Below are positions 23,227 to 34,989 of a stretch of 64,000 nucleotides of DNA, one piece after another; the stretch's first letter is position 1, and every line of letters begins with the position of its first letter. Position numbers and translations under genes: made by a program. Source of the stretch: Chrysoperla carnea (taxonomy: Eukaryota > Arthropoda > Insecta > Neuroptera > Chrysopidae); contig NC_058338.1 of the NCBI RefSeq assembly GCF_905475395.1, positions 4,403,001 to 4,467,000 on the forward strand. Reading direction: 5' to 3'. The notes under the pieces were generated by a model, which ran no database searches, was not told the DNA's origin, and saw only the letters and a program-made list of their open reading frames with translations.

Positions 23227-26200
23227 TGCTTGCTTGTTTATTTCGTTAAATATTAAAATCTGATTTTCAACTAAGAATGAACAGTTTCCAATAAGATAAA
23301 AATTTAGAATAACTTATTTATTATTAAAATATTAATAACACATTACCTTTCAAAATTTTTTGTAAATATATTAGAGTGGGAAACATAAAAGTCAATGGCA
23401 GTAAGTAATGCATTAAAGAGCATTCTCCTATCTGGTTTTTTTTTTTTGTAAAATTCTATAATATTTTATATTAAATATTACAAAGTGCTTAAAAAATGAA
23501 TGTTTTGAAATCTAAGACGCTGCGATGGTATTTTACCGTTTTATAGAGACAATAAACAAATTGAAGCCTTGATCTTCGCGAAAGTGTATAATTTGTATCG
23601 AATTTGTCATTGGAATTATCGAATATTTACAAATATACCTAAGTGGGGTATCAAATAAAAGAGCATGACGTGTACATTACAAAACTGTTATCCCACGCAA
23701 GGAAATGTGGAGGGAGGGGTGCAAGTGGGGATGTTGCCCAGCAAAGCGGGTAGTTCACAGCTAGTTTAGAATAAATTATTTTTGAAATACTTAGTATAAA
23801 AAAAAATTAAATATATTGTTACATATATATATATATAAATCAAAGCGAAAGAAATTAATAAAATAAATACAAAAAAAAATTATAACCAAGTTGGTTGGTT
23901 ATTTAATTATTTATAATCGACATATCATTATTATTATTATTATTTATTTAACATTCACATTAGTTCCTACTTTTTCTTGAGATATCTATTATTATTAAAA
24001 TTTAATTTTATATATGTTATAGTCATATTATATATATGAAAATTTTATGTCCATTTTTATTGTAGTTATTTGTCTTACTATAATCATAAGAAAGATACAG
24101 GGCTCCATTTCATAGACTCATAACTTCATCTAACTTAACGAGTGTGTATTGAAATCTAACTTATCGTGTTCTCTCGTATTGTTATCTGACGGTATCGCAC
24201 ACCATGCTCCGTTTTTGTAGTTACAATCAACAGTCTAGCAAATTCTAGAACTGCCACGTATGTTCTATTGCATGTATTGTATATGTTTTACATCTTTGTT
24301 TACATAAAATAAAACGATATTGTTTATTTCTTTTTAGAATTGTCTAGATTACATTTGTTCTTGTATGTGTGTGGTAATTCTTAACACCACACTATTACAG
24401 AAGCTACTTACTCTTGCCCATAATGCACTAAATTACAGGAGTTATTTTTTTAAATTTAAATAGGTTCAGTATCAAGTACTGAAAGTAAATGCACAAAATT
24501 CTTACAAAAGTAAGTGGAGAGTGTGCCTCCATTTTATAGAAAACCGTTTTTGGCTATATCTCCAAATAACCGTGCACTTAGACCAAAAATGGTAATAAGC
24601 TTTATTGTAGAAAATTAAATTACCTACCGTTTTTGTTAAACAATCCACCTTTCTATATAGCTGAATCAATTGTCATTCAGAAGATGACCTAATCCAGCTC
24701 TGTAAATGTGTAATTCATATAATTTCCGAATCACAAAGAATTGTTTTTATTGAAAGTAAATTTTTGTGTTACAATTCATATCGGTAAAAATAAAATTAAA
24801 TAAGTACAATCTTATTATTTATAAAATATACTTAAATTACAAAACTTTATGCTACAATTTAATTATCTTAAATTACTAGGTATAGTATAGTGAATTAAAT
24901 TAATTGTGAACTGATTATACCCAGTGGGCCGTAAGTGGATATACAGTTTAAGTATTATTTTCTTTATACACAAAAATTTTCTGTAAACATCATTGTTTTC
25001 TCGTCAGGGGGAAAATTGGGACAAAACTTTCCTTCCATTTTCTCCAAGAATATAAAAAATAGAGAGATAGAAGTTTGAAGGTAGCTTTAACCAGTGAGCA
25101 AAAACTATTGAAGAAAAAACTAGATAATACTTTTATAATTTTCGAAAACCAGTACAAATGGCGACCAGAAGGCGATGTAGTGCTGCATTTTTGGTATGTT
25201 ATTTGAACCTCTTAAGGCAAGCAAATAAAATTTCTATATTTCATTTTTTTATAAGTTAGGCTTTAACACACAAAAAAAAACCCATAAAATTGTGAACAAG
25301 AAGGGGAGCCAAGTGAAAACTATAGCGCGGTAGTCTTTGTTTTTAAAGCTGAAAGTGCCCAGCGAACACGACATTCATTGACTGTTAGGTAGAACGAAGT
25401 TCACCAGGTCAGGTAGTTATACATCAATGTTGATTTGGATCATTCACAGGGTCAAATAGTTTACAAATCGATTGATCCATAAAACGAAACAAATCAATGA
25501 CGAATAATAAAAGAAATATTACTTCGTGTAACTGTATATCCATTTTCGCCTCACTTTATATGCTTGTACAAACAATTGTTTCCTTTCCTTTTTGAATAGC
25601 TATATAACTTTGATATCGATCTTAAAAAAAAAAAATTTATACCTAAGTGATATTTTTATAAATAATAAAGACACTTGCAGGAAAGTCAAGACCATTGAGT
25701 AAATGTAGCAAGCAAGGGACAAGATCAAATTTAATTTCATTACTTATGTGTATAATTTTAGCGAGAGTAATCAATTTTTAATCATTACACAGGCGACAGA
25801 TAAATTAAATGATTAGAATTCATTTTTTTTTTATATTTGAAAGCAGTTCTTATTGCTATAACGATTTCCTTTTTAGAGCTCAGGCTGTTCTGTTAATCTG
25901 GCAACTATTACATGTATAGATTTAAGATACTTAACCGAAATCAGAACTTTAAACTCAGTTTACTACAAATTGACAAAAAGGGACGATTCTTAATATTTTG
26001 TCTAGCGTCAGAGATGGTTAGAGATATCGAAAAAAAAATGCTTAGAATACGTCTTTTGAGAAAAATTCATATCGATTTTCTGTACGCTTTATGAGAAATG
26101 GGCCCGGCCCTTTTTTGGTAAAAAAAATGCTAACTTTGATAGTTAATTTCTCCTAAACCCTTCAAAGAATAGATATGAATTTTTCAACAAAAAAATAGAA

Positions 26201-27641
26201 AAGGACAATTAATTGATTAATTGTCCTGAATTAATTGGACTTCATAAATTGTAACCAAAAATAATATCACTGCCTCGAAGTTGAATTTTCTTTCGAAGAT
26301 TAGAACTGAAAAATTAATATTGATAGTTAGTAAGAGATGTAAAGTAGAATTCTTGGTCTTTTTCAAAAAGCGAAATTACACACAAAGAAATTTATTTTAG
26401 TATAATTTATTTTCAGATAATCTGTTTTCGTTAAAAATTATTTCTAAAGTATTTCAGTTTCACACTTTCAAAAAATTGCCGTAATTAACTAATTCCTAAT
26501 GCAAACTTCGAACACTATATAAAAAATTTATAAATTGATTGATTCAAAAATTGATCATAATCTTCACTTAGGTCTTATTACGTATATACCGACGTGAAAC
26601 TATAATTTTTATTTTTGACGGGCTATTATGAATTTTAATATTATTTATTAGAAACATTAGTGAACACATAATTGCACGTAAAAATCATAAAAAAAAATAC
26701 TTTGATTTTTATCTTAGAAATAAAAAAGTTACAATTGATTTCGCTTGCCCAAAATTTTGATAGAATTTCAATAGAATTGGATTCAATTAAGTTCAATAGA
26801 ATTGGATTAAGTTAAGTCGTTAAGTCCAGCGACTCTTAAAACAAGGAAAGCTAGATTGATAAAAGATACTATTGCTAAAGACGAATTTTTTTCAGTTTCT
26901 ATTCCACAGTTTTTGAAACGAATTGCTATCTTCGGATAATTGGATCATTTGCTTCAAAAAGGCTCTCTTCATAGTCATACACGGTGATGGGTCACATATT
27001 TTAAGATAAATAGGGTCGAATCTTAATATATTGCCTTGCGTCAGAGATGGCTTTCTGAATCCTCCCAGGCTTTCATTTTTAAAATAAAATAGAATAATAA
27101 TGTCCATTAAAAACAGAATCGTCCATAAGAAGATGTGTCTTCGATCTGATCATGGTTTTCTTTCTTTTGGGATCTTTCCTTTAAATCGAAATCAAAACAA
27201 TGTTTCAAAAGAAATTTCAAATGCTTTCCTAGAATTTAAAAAATTTTATGTTACTCTGATATATTTGTAGAGACATTGATATATTTTCGAAGTTAGTTCA
27301 TGGAAACTGTTTAATAATCTACGGACCGAAAAATTATCGAATATAAAAATATACTGTGAATCTATGAAATAAAAATAATAGAGAAAATTATTTTCTTCAG
27401 ACCATTTACCTATTTTATTAACAAATAGTCATAAAAAAAAAATTAATAATTAAATATATTTGAAAGTAATTACCATAGATAATAAATATTTATATTATAC
27501 TATAGATAGGCATCTCTATCATCACCAAGGAAACTTGAGATTTAGTTCTCACTCTGTTCACCAGACAGCGCTTCAATCAATTGACCGCCTTTTTTAAAAT
27601 ACTCAATGCCAAATTCTAAATACAATTTAAATTTTTACTTT
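23227..27641. other. Intergenic region without a supported gene
   Basis: About 4.4 kb of AT-rich DNA. A hAT-related fragment is at 24425-24525. A stretch near 25270-25340 (AAAATTGTGAACAAGAAGGG) resembles 51310-51350 beside the satellite. A perfect 12-base palindrome lies at 26202-26227. The open frames at 25912-26094 and 26892-27107 show no family motif. Confidence 0.5.
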
Positions 27642-27748
27642 TTTTTTGTTTTACTGTTTTAGAACATGTTTTGGTATCAAATTTTTATTTGAAATGCTAT
27701 CAAATATCTTTTTTCCAAATCATGTGCTTAAAACAGTAAAACAAAAAA
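27642..27748. repeat. Long perfect-arm hairpin (107 bp)
   Basis: The left arm TTTTTTGTTTTACTGTTTTA (27642-27661) and right arm TAAAACAGTAAAACAAAAAA (27729-27748) are perfect reverse complements. Pairing continues inward (ACATG with CATGT, TTTGG with CCAAA) with one bulge and a few mismatches. It lies about 50 bases beyond the polyadenylation signal of the THAP gene. It could be a tiny MITE or a transcribed hairpin. Confidence 0.8.
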
Positions 27749-27797
27749 TAATTAAATATTTTAAAGAAAAAAAAACGCTTTTAAATTATAAAATAAA

Positions 27798-28077
27798 TTT
27801 ATTAAACAACTAATCTTTTATTTTTGTTTATACTTTTATGTCTAATTTTATATTTCTTATATTTACGTAAAGCTAATTTTTTAATCCTATCAGTAGCAAA
27901 TCTTAAATCTATTCCCCTCAAAATATTATTTACATTCCGAACCCACACCTTTGTATAAAATAAAAATATTCTATTTACAAATAAAAATTTTAAATCGTGT
28001 TTCTTACATCTAAAATTAAAACTAATAATTGTTTGCATCCGTGTTTGCATTTTCCAATCTTTTAAGATATGTTTCAT
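27798..28077 (-). other. 3' region of the THAP gene with overlapping open frame and polyadenylation signal
   Basis: A second minus-strand frame (27802-28077) overlaps the last THAP exon and stays open for 91 codons, with basic residues such as LRFATDRIKKLALRKYKKYK. It ends at TAA, which overlaps AATAAA at 27803-27798. It may be plain 3' UTR, or the true C-terminus reached by another frameshift or an undetected splice. The Lys/Arg-rich composition partly follows from AT-rich codons. Confidence 0.4.
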
Positions 28078-29337
28078 TTTTATCTTTCAACTTTCGAGCA
28101 AGTTTTAACATATCTTTCGCAATATGGTAATATTTTCTTGCTGTTTTCGATAGTTCTTTCACCCTTCTCACATTTCCTTCTTTTAGTAAATACATTTTTT
28201 TCTTCAAATCTATGAAAATAAAATATAGATTTTTGATAAAATATAAAAAAAAGAAACAAGGTTGGCAACAAACCTATTTGAAACGCAGGTCGAATTTGTT
28301 CTTCTTCGATATTTATGGCCATAATCTTTCGACTCGTAGAAGCAATAGGCGATCCTAAAAATTGATTTCATTTAAATTTGCCGTTATTGATAAAAATTAA
28401 TTAAAAATTTTTTGAACAACAATTAAAAAACTCATGTTCTATATACATAATATTATGATTTTAGGTGTCAAATAGTGAAAAAGTACAAAAGCTCCTAAAT
28501 TTCAATAACAATTCCATTTTATGTGATTTAATAAAGTATAATTGAATCCAAACAGATTGTAAATGAGCACAAAATATGCCTTCTCATGAAAAATCATACA
28601 GAATTGGATGATGGTTCGATATCAAAAGTTCTCCTTTAAAATAAACGCTAATAAAAGCTAAATTTTCCAAGCGTTTAAGGAAATAAACTTGTGTTTCATG
28701 GCGATTTATTCAGTAGACATAATAAGTTAAAAAATTCATTAATGAATATTTAATATCTCTTTAGGTTTTATTTTTATTCTCATAACTATATTTTTATATT
28801 TACTTTTTAAATTATAATTGTTAGTATCTAACAATTAAATTCACTCACCAGGTCGTTTTGATGCAGTTTTGTTCAAATTTATGTTCGAGGTCTCTGCATG
28901 TAAAAATTGTGAACCTAAAATAAATAAAAATTACCTTATAATCAAATTGTGTCTACATTCGTGGTTCCTCTATAAGACCTACATACAATAATAAATTAAA
29001 CATACGTTAGTTACATAAGGATTTTAACTTACAACTTAAGTGGAGGCTAAGAAAAGCATTATGCTTTAAGTTAGTTCGCAATTTTCCTGTTGAAGCCTGG
29101 AGTTTCGTCGGCGAAATGTAAATCGCAGACACGATAGTTTTCACGTTTCGAGTATTCGATGTCCGTTCGACCAATCGCTATTGTCCAATTTTTAAACTTC
29201 TGAAAAATAAGTCTTTCAAGAATATTTCTATCCAAGTTAACAATTTTTGTACTTACCTCAAAATTCTTAGGAATCACATGTAAACTAATATCCTTTTGTG
29301 TTTTTACACAACCTTTCACACAACAATGAAAAACCAT
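28022..29337 (-). CDS. THAP-domain zinc-finger protein, five exons, with an apparent single-base frameshift
   Basis: Exons (minus): 29337-29257, 29199-29033, 28914-28849, 28354-28274, 28209-28022, with GTAAGT, GTAAGT, GTGAGT and GTTTGT donors. The N-terminus is a C2CH THAP finger: Cys6 and Cys10 (CCVKGC), Trp32 (NWTIAIGR), then Cys52 and His55 (VCDLHF). THAP domains bind DNA, in transcription factors and P-element-type transposases. After ETP the starting frame hits TAA at 29071-29073. The next frame stays open, gives the expected Leu-Lys...Ala...(Ser)Leu THAP tail (LKHNAFLSLHLS), and every later junction keeps that frame. The C-terminus (exon 5) is a Lys-rich predicted coiled coil (VKELSKTARKYYHIAKDML) with stop at 28022. 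Without one extra base near 29092 the product would be 193 residues. It is either a recent pseudogene or a sequence error. Confidence 0.8.
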
Positions 29338-31351
29338 CTTAATATTTATTTAATTTTTAATTAATATTTTATTTGACACTATTTCAGATAATATTTTTGT
29401 ATTAGTCTGTCAAATTTGACCAGGCAACTATGATCAAAATGATTGTAGAAATTTAGAAAGTTTATGTGATACATACAACGTTTTTGTAATATTCATTGCC
29501 TATACTGTATAAATTAAGAACTTGATCTACAGTAGTGAAATCTGTTGAACAGAGTGATAAGTTTTTGGAACTCACATGGTAAAAACAGTTCAAGTTTCTT
29601 ATCTATATTATAATTAGTTGTCTATGGTAATTACTTTCAAGTACTTTCAAATTAAGGTATTTAAAATAGAAAAAAAATTGACATATGAGATGTTTAGCGT
29701 ACCTACTTAGAAAAATTAATTTTTTTTTTTTATTGCCGATGATTAATTGAAAGATTGAATAATTAAATGAGATATTAGGAGATATCATTTATCATCTCTA
29801 TATTATGGTCAGTTAATTATACAATAATTGTGTATTTAATTTAAACTCGATTTTCGATTCTTTCTGAATGAACAAATGAAATTACCTAATTTGCGTTTTT
29901 GAAGTGTACAGTTTCACCCTCATATGTTAAATGGTATAATGTGTTGAGATAGAAAGAGCAATTAAATGCAGAAATTTAGTTTTGTTATTTGAAAAACTTG
30001 CCAATGTTATTGCCTTTAAGATTTTCCCTTATTCCAGATATAAGATTTCCTGACACCAAATTATGAAGGAATATGTATGAGGTGGTTCTTGAAAACACTC
30101 CACACCGAATTATTTCGTGATACTTTTTTAACGTTTACATACGGCAGTAAAAAGATTGGTGGGGTATTTTTCTTCTGAAATAAACCGTTGCTAATGAAAT
30201 TTTAGTGGCTTAATGATTATTTTGAAGGCGAATGTAAAGGCCAATCCACCTGATTCATAGTGTAAATGATTTCTCTTTTGTCCACTTTGAACAAAACACG
30301 GAGATTACAGTTATTTGGTATTTCTCGTACGTGAGATACCTGGAATCCCTTCGGATACAACCCAATTGGGTTGGGTTGGGTTGGCCAGACAGTGACAAGC
30401 ATCGCCAAACCAGACCCCCTCATTACGCCCAGTTAGCGCGCCAAAAGTTCTAGTATGTCTTCTATCTTGACTACCAAAGTCCCTAGCATGTCGAGACCGT
30501 TACCTTGGTGAGGTTTGCACCCTATCTAACAGCACTTGCAGCTCTGAATTACCGCCAACCGAGTTGAGTAGATTAGATGCATCTACACACCTCGTAGAAG
30601 TTTGCAGAGCTTTAGTGCCCACTAATCTTAGCTATTATGGGAGTTGAAACCAAAAGCAATGAGCCAGAGAAGCTTAAACTTCCCAGCCACTCTTGCCACT
30701 CAGCCTGCCCCTATATTGGACTTGGACCACTGCCACTACGAAGTCGTCGATGCGCAGATTAGAATTGCATTACTGAGGAGCTAGTTTTGTTTGACTTACA
30801 TATACAGTGGGCTAAATATGAAATAAGTAACGAAAATCTCTAACCACCGCCATTTGCGTCGATGAGAGTGTTGGAACTCAAAGCAGGGTGGTCTAATTAA
30901 GTAAAGGAATCAACTTTTGATGTAGATTCCAACAGAAGATAAATAAAAAAGCCATTAATTATGCATCGAACTTGTTGGAAGAATATTGTCAGTTGTTTAT
31001 AGTACACTGTAATCATGGAGTAATGAGGAATTGATTGAAAAGAGAAAGAAAGATAAAATGAAGTTTTATTGGAGTTCGTATTATACAAACACCTACTATA
31101 AGGCTGTTTATATAAAATAACATTCTAAGTTCAATGTTTGTTAATATAAAGTGAATGGACTTGGCCATCTACTATAATCTAGATTGCACATATAAAAAAC
31201 AGCGCAACGATCAAGTGATGTCGCGTCGATTGTTTAAAGTGTTGTAAAGATTTCAGAGCTGTTTTTCAGCGAATATATTTGAACTAGGCAAAATTATTAC
31301 ACATTAAACACGGTATTCTGGTCAAGAAGCCTAAATTTGATAATGATGACA
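29338..31351. other. Intergenic region with one GC-richer block
   Basis: No gene is supported. 30440-30790 is clearly GC-richer than its surroundings and is preceded by a GGTTGGGTTGGGTTGG tract near 30370-30385. Its composition resembles the retrotransposon segments in this window, but I found no reverse-transcriptase motif and no second copy here. Confidence 0.45.
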
Positions 31352-31475
31352 TTTTAGGTTAGGTTAGGTTATATTGGCTGTCCACGAAGGAGATACTAGA
31401 CCATAGAGCCCATTGTGATACCATCTATGTGTTTTACCACCTTTTCGTTGATAATTTCATTTACCTTTTTTAACA
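31352..31475 (-). mobile_element. 5'-truncated SINE, 3' tail copy
   Basis: GGTTAGGTTAGGTTATATTGG followed by CTGTCCACGAAGGAG and CATAGAGCCCATTGTGATACC matches the 3' tail of the full SINE at 34683-34972 in the same orientation. The tRNA-like head is missing, as expected for incomplete reverse transcription. Confidence 0.75.
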
Positions 31476-32589
31476 GGATATATGAACCACAAATATTTAA
31501 TTATATTCATAGAAACTTGCGGCTTGCAAAACAAGCCGGGGGGCGAGGTTGTGGTACCTCAAGTGACCTGTTTGTGATGTAGTGGTTATCTAACTACACC
31601 AAAAAACAACTTTCAAAGCAAAAAAAGAAAGTTGAGTTTTCTGACTCATGCCGGGAAATTTGGTATAAATACTCCACTGTGTACACTGTGGGCCGGTGGC
31701 TATCGGCTTGGTCACTATTGGCTTGACCTGCGTAAAAAAAAAATCACTAAATGCCGTCGGCATGAGAAGAATTTTTTAAATCCAAGCAAGAGCCGATAGA
31801 GAGATTTATAAAGAGAGATTTATAAAGATGGCACAACTTTTGCTTGCAAAAGGTAGTTTTATAACCCCTCCCCCCTAAGCAGCTTCAAAAAAGCAGCTTT
31901 ATCATGTTTTACGATTTCAGTTTTTTTTTTTAAATGCCTGTGATGAAGAGTTGTTCTCTAGCAGATAATATGATCCACGTCAAGCGTCATCATTAACCAC
32001 GTTCATATGAAACAAACAAAGTCTACCAAAAAGTACGTCACGAAAAGAAATAGATGAAGAATTCAGAATACCATTTTCTTGTTTATAATATGCACCTACT
32101 TTTTTCTATTTTTAAATTGCCTTGTAGATGACGATTTCTAGGTAAAACGATACTTAATAAAATATATATTTTCTGTGTAAAAAATGCGTGTACTGATTTT
32201 AAATACTGCTAGAAGTACATTATGAATTGTATATTTTGGTACGGAACACTGAAGTCACACAAAACAAAACAGTAATTGTAATTCATCTCACAGGATTTGT
32301 ATTAAAATTAAAAAAAAAGTAAATATAAACGCAGTTAGTTTTATGATATTAAATTACCTAAATCGCATACAGTGAATAGTTTTAAATATTTTAGTGAAAG
32401 TAAAATGATTATAAATTGCAACTTCCACATAACAAATGTTGTAGCCACACAATTAAAGCTGTTTTATTCTATAATAGCTATAACAAAATTTAAAAACACT
32501 AACTATTAAATTCAGGTCTGTAACTATAGGGCGAGGCAAATAAGGCACCTTCCCATCCGCGCAACAGAAATAGAGGCGCAATTTTAATC
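31476..32589. other. Intergenic sequence without a supported gene
   Basis: AT-rich except around 31530-31720. No open frame, RNA gene or repeat boundary that I can defend. Confidence 0.4.
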
Positions 32590-33320
32590 AAATACGAAAA
32601 ATATGGCCCAAATTTAGTAGGATTACATACCTGGTTTATCAAAATTGGATAAAATTTAGATGTGATAGGAAAAAATAAATTTTTTGGATTTTGATGACGT
32701 CATTAAGTTCGAAATTCGATTTTTTTGATAACACAGGCAAATTTGATCCGATCTTATTGGAATTTTTTTGAAACCCACAAATTTTGGGCCATTTTTTTCA
32801 ACTGTGATGTCAGTTTTTCGCTAGCAATCATTTATATGCTTAATTCCGGTACCAGGACTACAAAATCTTGAAAACTATTAGTGCTAGGTTAGTTTTGATC
32901 ACAAATTTTGAAAGTATGACCCAAATTTAGTAGGATTACATACTTGGTTTATCAAAATTGGATAAAATTTGGATGTGATAGAGCAAAATTAAATTTTTTG
33001 GTTTTTGATGACGTCATAAAGTTGAAAAATTTGATTTTTTGGGTAATACAGGAAAATTTCATCCGATCTTATTGGAATTTTTTTTGAAACCCACTAATTT
33101 TGGGTTATTCTTTTCAACTGTGATGTCAGTTTTTCGCTAGCAATCATTTATATGCTTAATTCCGGTACCAGGACTACAAAATCTTGAAAACTATTAGTGC
33201 TAGGTTAGTTTTGATCACAAATTTGAAAAGCATAGCCCAAATTTAGTAGGATTACATGCTTGGTTTATCAAAATTGAACAAAATTTGGATGTGATAGACC
33301 AAAATTAAATTTTTTGGACT
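32590..33320 (+). repeat. Short tandem array of a 315-bp satellite (about 2.3 units)
   Basis: CCCAAATTTAGTAGGATTAC recurs at 32607, 32920 and 33236 (periods 313 and 316). Each unit also holds TTTTTGATGACGTCAT-like, CGCTAGCAATCATTTATATG and TCCGGTACCAGGACTAC phrases. Inverted, more diverged units are at 43030-43520. Confidence 0.9.
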
Positions 33321-34669
33321 TGAAATCAACTTTTTTCTGACGTTGCTTCTTGCTCTAATACCAATGCTTGTGTTTATCGAGAGCACTTGCGAATTTAACA
33401 AGGAAATACTACGCAGACTAAAAAAAAGGGGAGAAAAGAGAAATTTTTAAAAAGAGGGAGCACGAAGTTCAATACCGAAGACCGAAGACCAAAAAAACGT
33501 CTCTATTTATAGCATTTAAAGTAATGACTTTAAAATTTAAAGTAATGACTTTTAAAAAATTTCGCTAGAGTATTTATAATAAAACTACTTTAAAACAGAC
33601 TTGTTGCATATAAAATGTATGAGCATAACATTCAAGATTAAATTCTTATAAAAATAAACGTTCAAGAATCAAGTGTATTACCTTACCTTTCAGCTTACCC
33701 AGCAGCTATACCAATGTCATTTAAATGTTATAAAATATTATTGATATAACTACACATATAAGTTACACTTAGGTAACATTAGATTTAGAAAAAAATACAT
33801 AAATAAATCTCCTTTTTTTTATAATCATTTATTTATTTTTTGTATCCAGATAGATTTAATATTGATGATAATCAGGCATTTCATAATAATTTCTCTTAGA
33901 CTTTTAAAGTTTTTTCTTGCTTTTTTTTAAACACTTTCGAAAACATTTTGAATTAATTTTATTGCGTTTTGTCATTTTATTTATTTGAGAAGTTATTCAT
34001 TTCCGTTAATATGTCGGAGGATGAACGGCAAAATTTTTCTGGCCACTACAGTCGATGGCCCCCATTCTTATACAGGGAGCTTAAACCAAAGATGCAGAGT
34101 TTGATGGGGGACTTTATGTTTCGACATCAGATTGGACCTAGTTATTCGGGTTTCTGTAATCGGCAATTAAGATCCTAAACGGTAAGAGATAGGATAACAC
34201 TTTCTCATAAAAAAACTAACATTTTTCATCAAACTTCGAAAATTGTCAGCTTTCGGAGGAAATCCTACTTAAAAATATATCATTATTGCATTTAATCGAA
34301 CGAAAACACGTCTAACTATGGATAATTACTTAATTACTTAAACCAAAAGTTGTGAAGGGTAATATTCACCTTTGACCATGACTTTGATATACCGTTTCTT
34401 ATCTTACCGCTTAGAATCTAAATTGTCGATTAAAACAACTCGAAAAACTATGTCCAATATGATGCCACGCAAAGAAAGCTATTAATAAATTCAGTTAGTT
34501 ACTGATAAACAAAAACAATTCTAAAAGAACAAAGACTTGGGCGTGCTAAAGTGTTATGTGTGGGCTGTTTTATTGTATGCATGTGAATCGTGGACTGTGA
34601 TAAAAAGAGCAGAAAAAAAACTTCTAGAAGCATCGGAATAGTGTTTTTTTTGACGAATTGAGCCACTGT
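33321..34669. other. Intergenic sequence, one unsupported small frame
   Basis: Mostly AT-rich. An open frame at 33969-34178 contains SEDERQNFSGHYSRWPPFLY and looks less random than most, but it has no upstream or downstream partner exon I can join. I leave it unannotated as a gene. Confidence 0.4.
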
Positions 34670-34682
34670 ACGTTTAATTATT

Positions 34683-34972
34683 AGGTTAGGTTAGGTTATT
34701 TTGGCTGTCCACGAAGGACACACTTAGGCTACAGAGCCCATTGTGATACCATATATGTGTTTTACCACCTTTCTGCTGATAATTTCATTTATCAGCTCCT
34801 CAATTTCAGAGGCTGAGTGCACCTCTTTCATGCATATACCACGTACTACACCAGCCCATCACAACTATTAATTAAATTAATTTTGTTGCGACGGCGGGAA
34901 TTGAACCCGCTACCCTAAGCATACCGCGGACGGAATTGGTTACGCCTTAACCAACTGACTTAATAGGACGAC
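34683..34972 (-). mobile_element. Complete tRNA-derived SINE with 13-bp target-site duplication and LINE-type tail
   Basis: Flanked by ACGTTTAATTATT on both sides (34670-34682 and 34973-34985). On the minus strand the head is tRNA-like: AGTTGGTTAAGGCG near the A-box position and GGGTTCAATTCCC as B box. The tail ends TGGCCAAAATAACCTAACC-like, with CCTAA units. That tail (read on plus: GGCTGTCCACGAAGGACACA, then CATTGTGATACC) is homologous to the 3' ends of the retrotransposons at 19.5, 41.6 and 61.4 kb. Confidence 0.88.
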
Positions 34973-34989
34973 ACGTTTAATTATTGGTG

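Noticed and set aside
33969-34178. 69-residue frame with SEDERQNFSGHYSRWPPFLY
   Set aside because: The composition is somewhat coding-like, but there is no partner exon, signal or known motif. It may be a decayed transposon piece.
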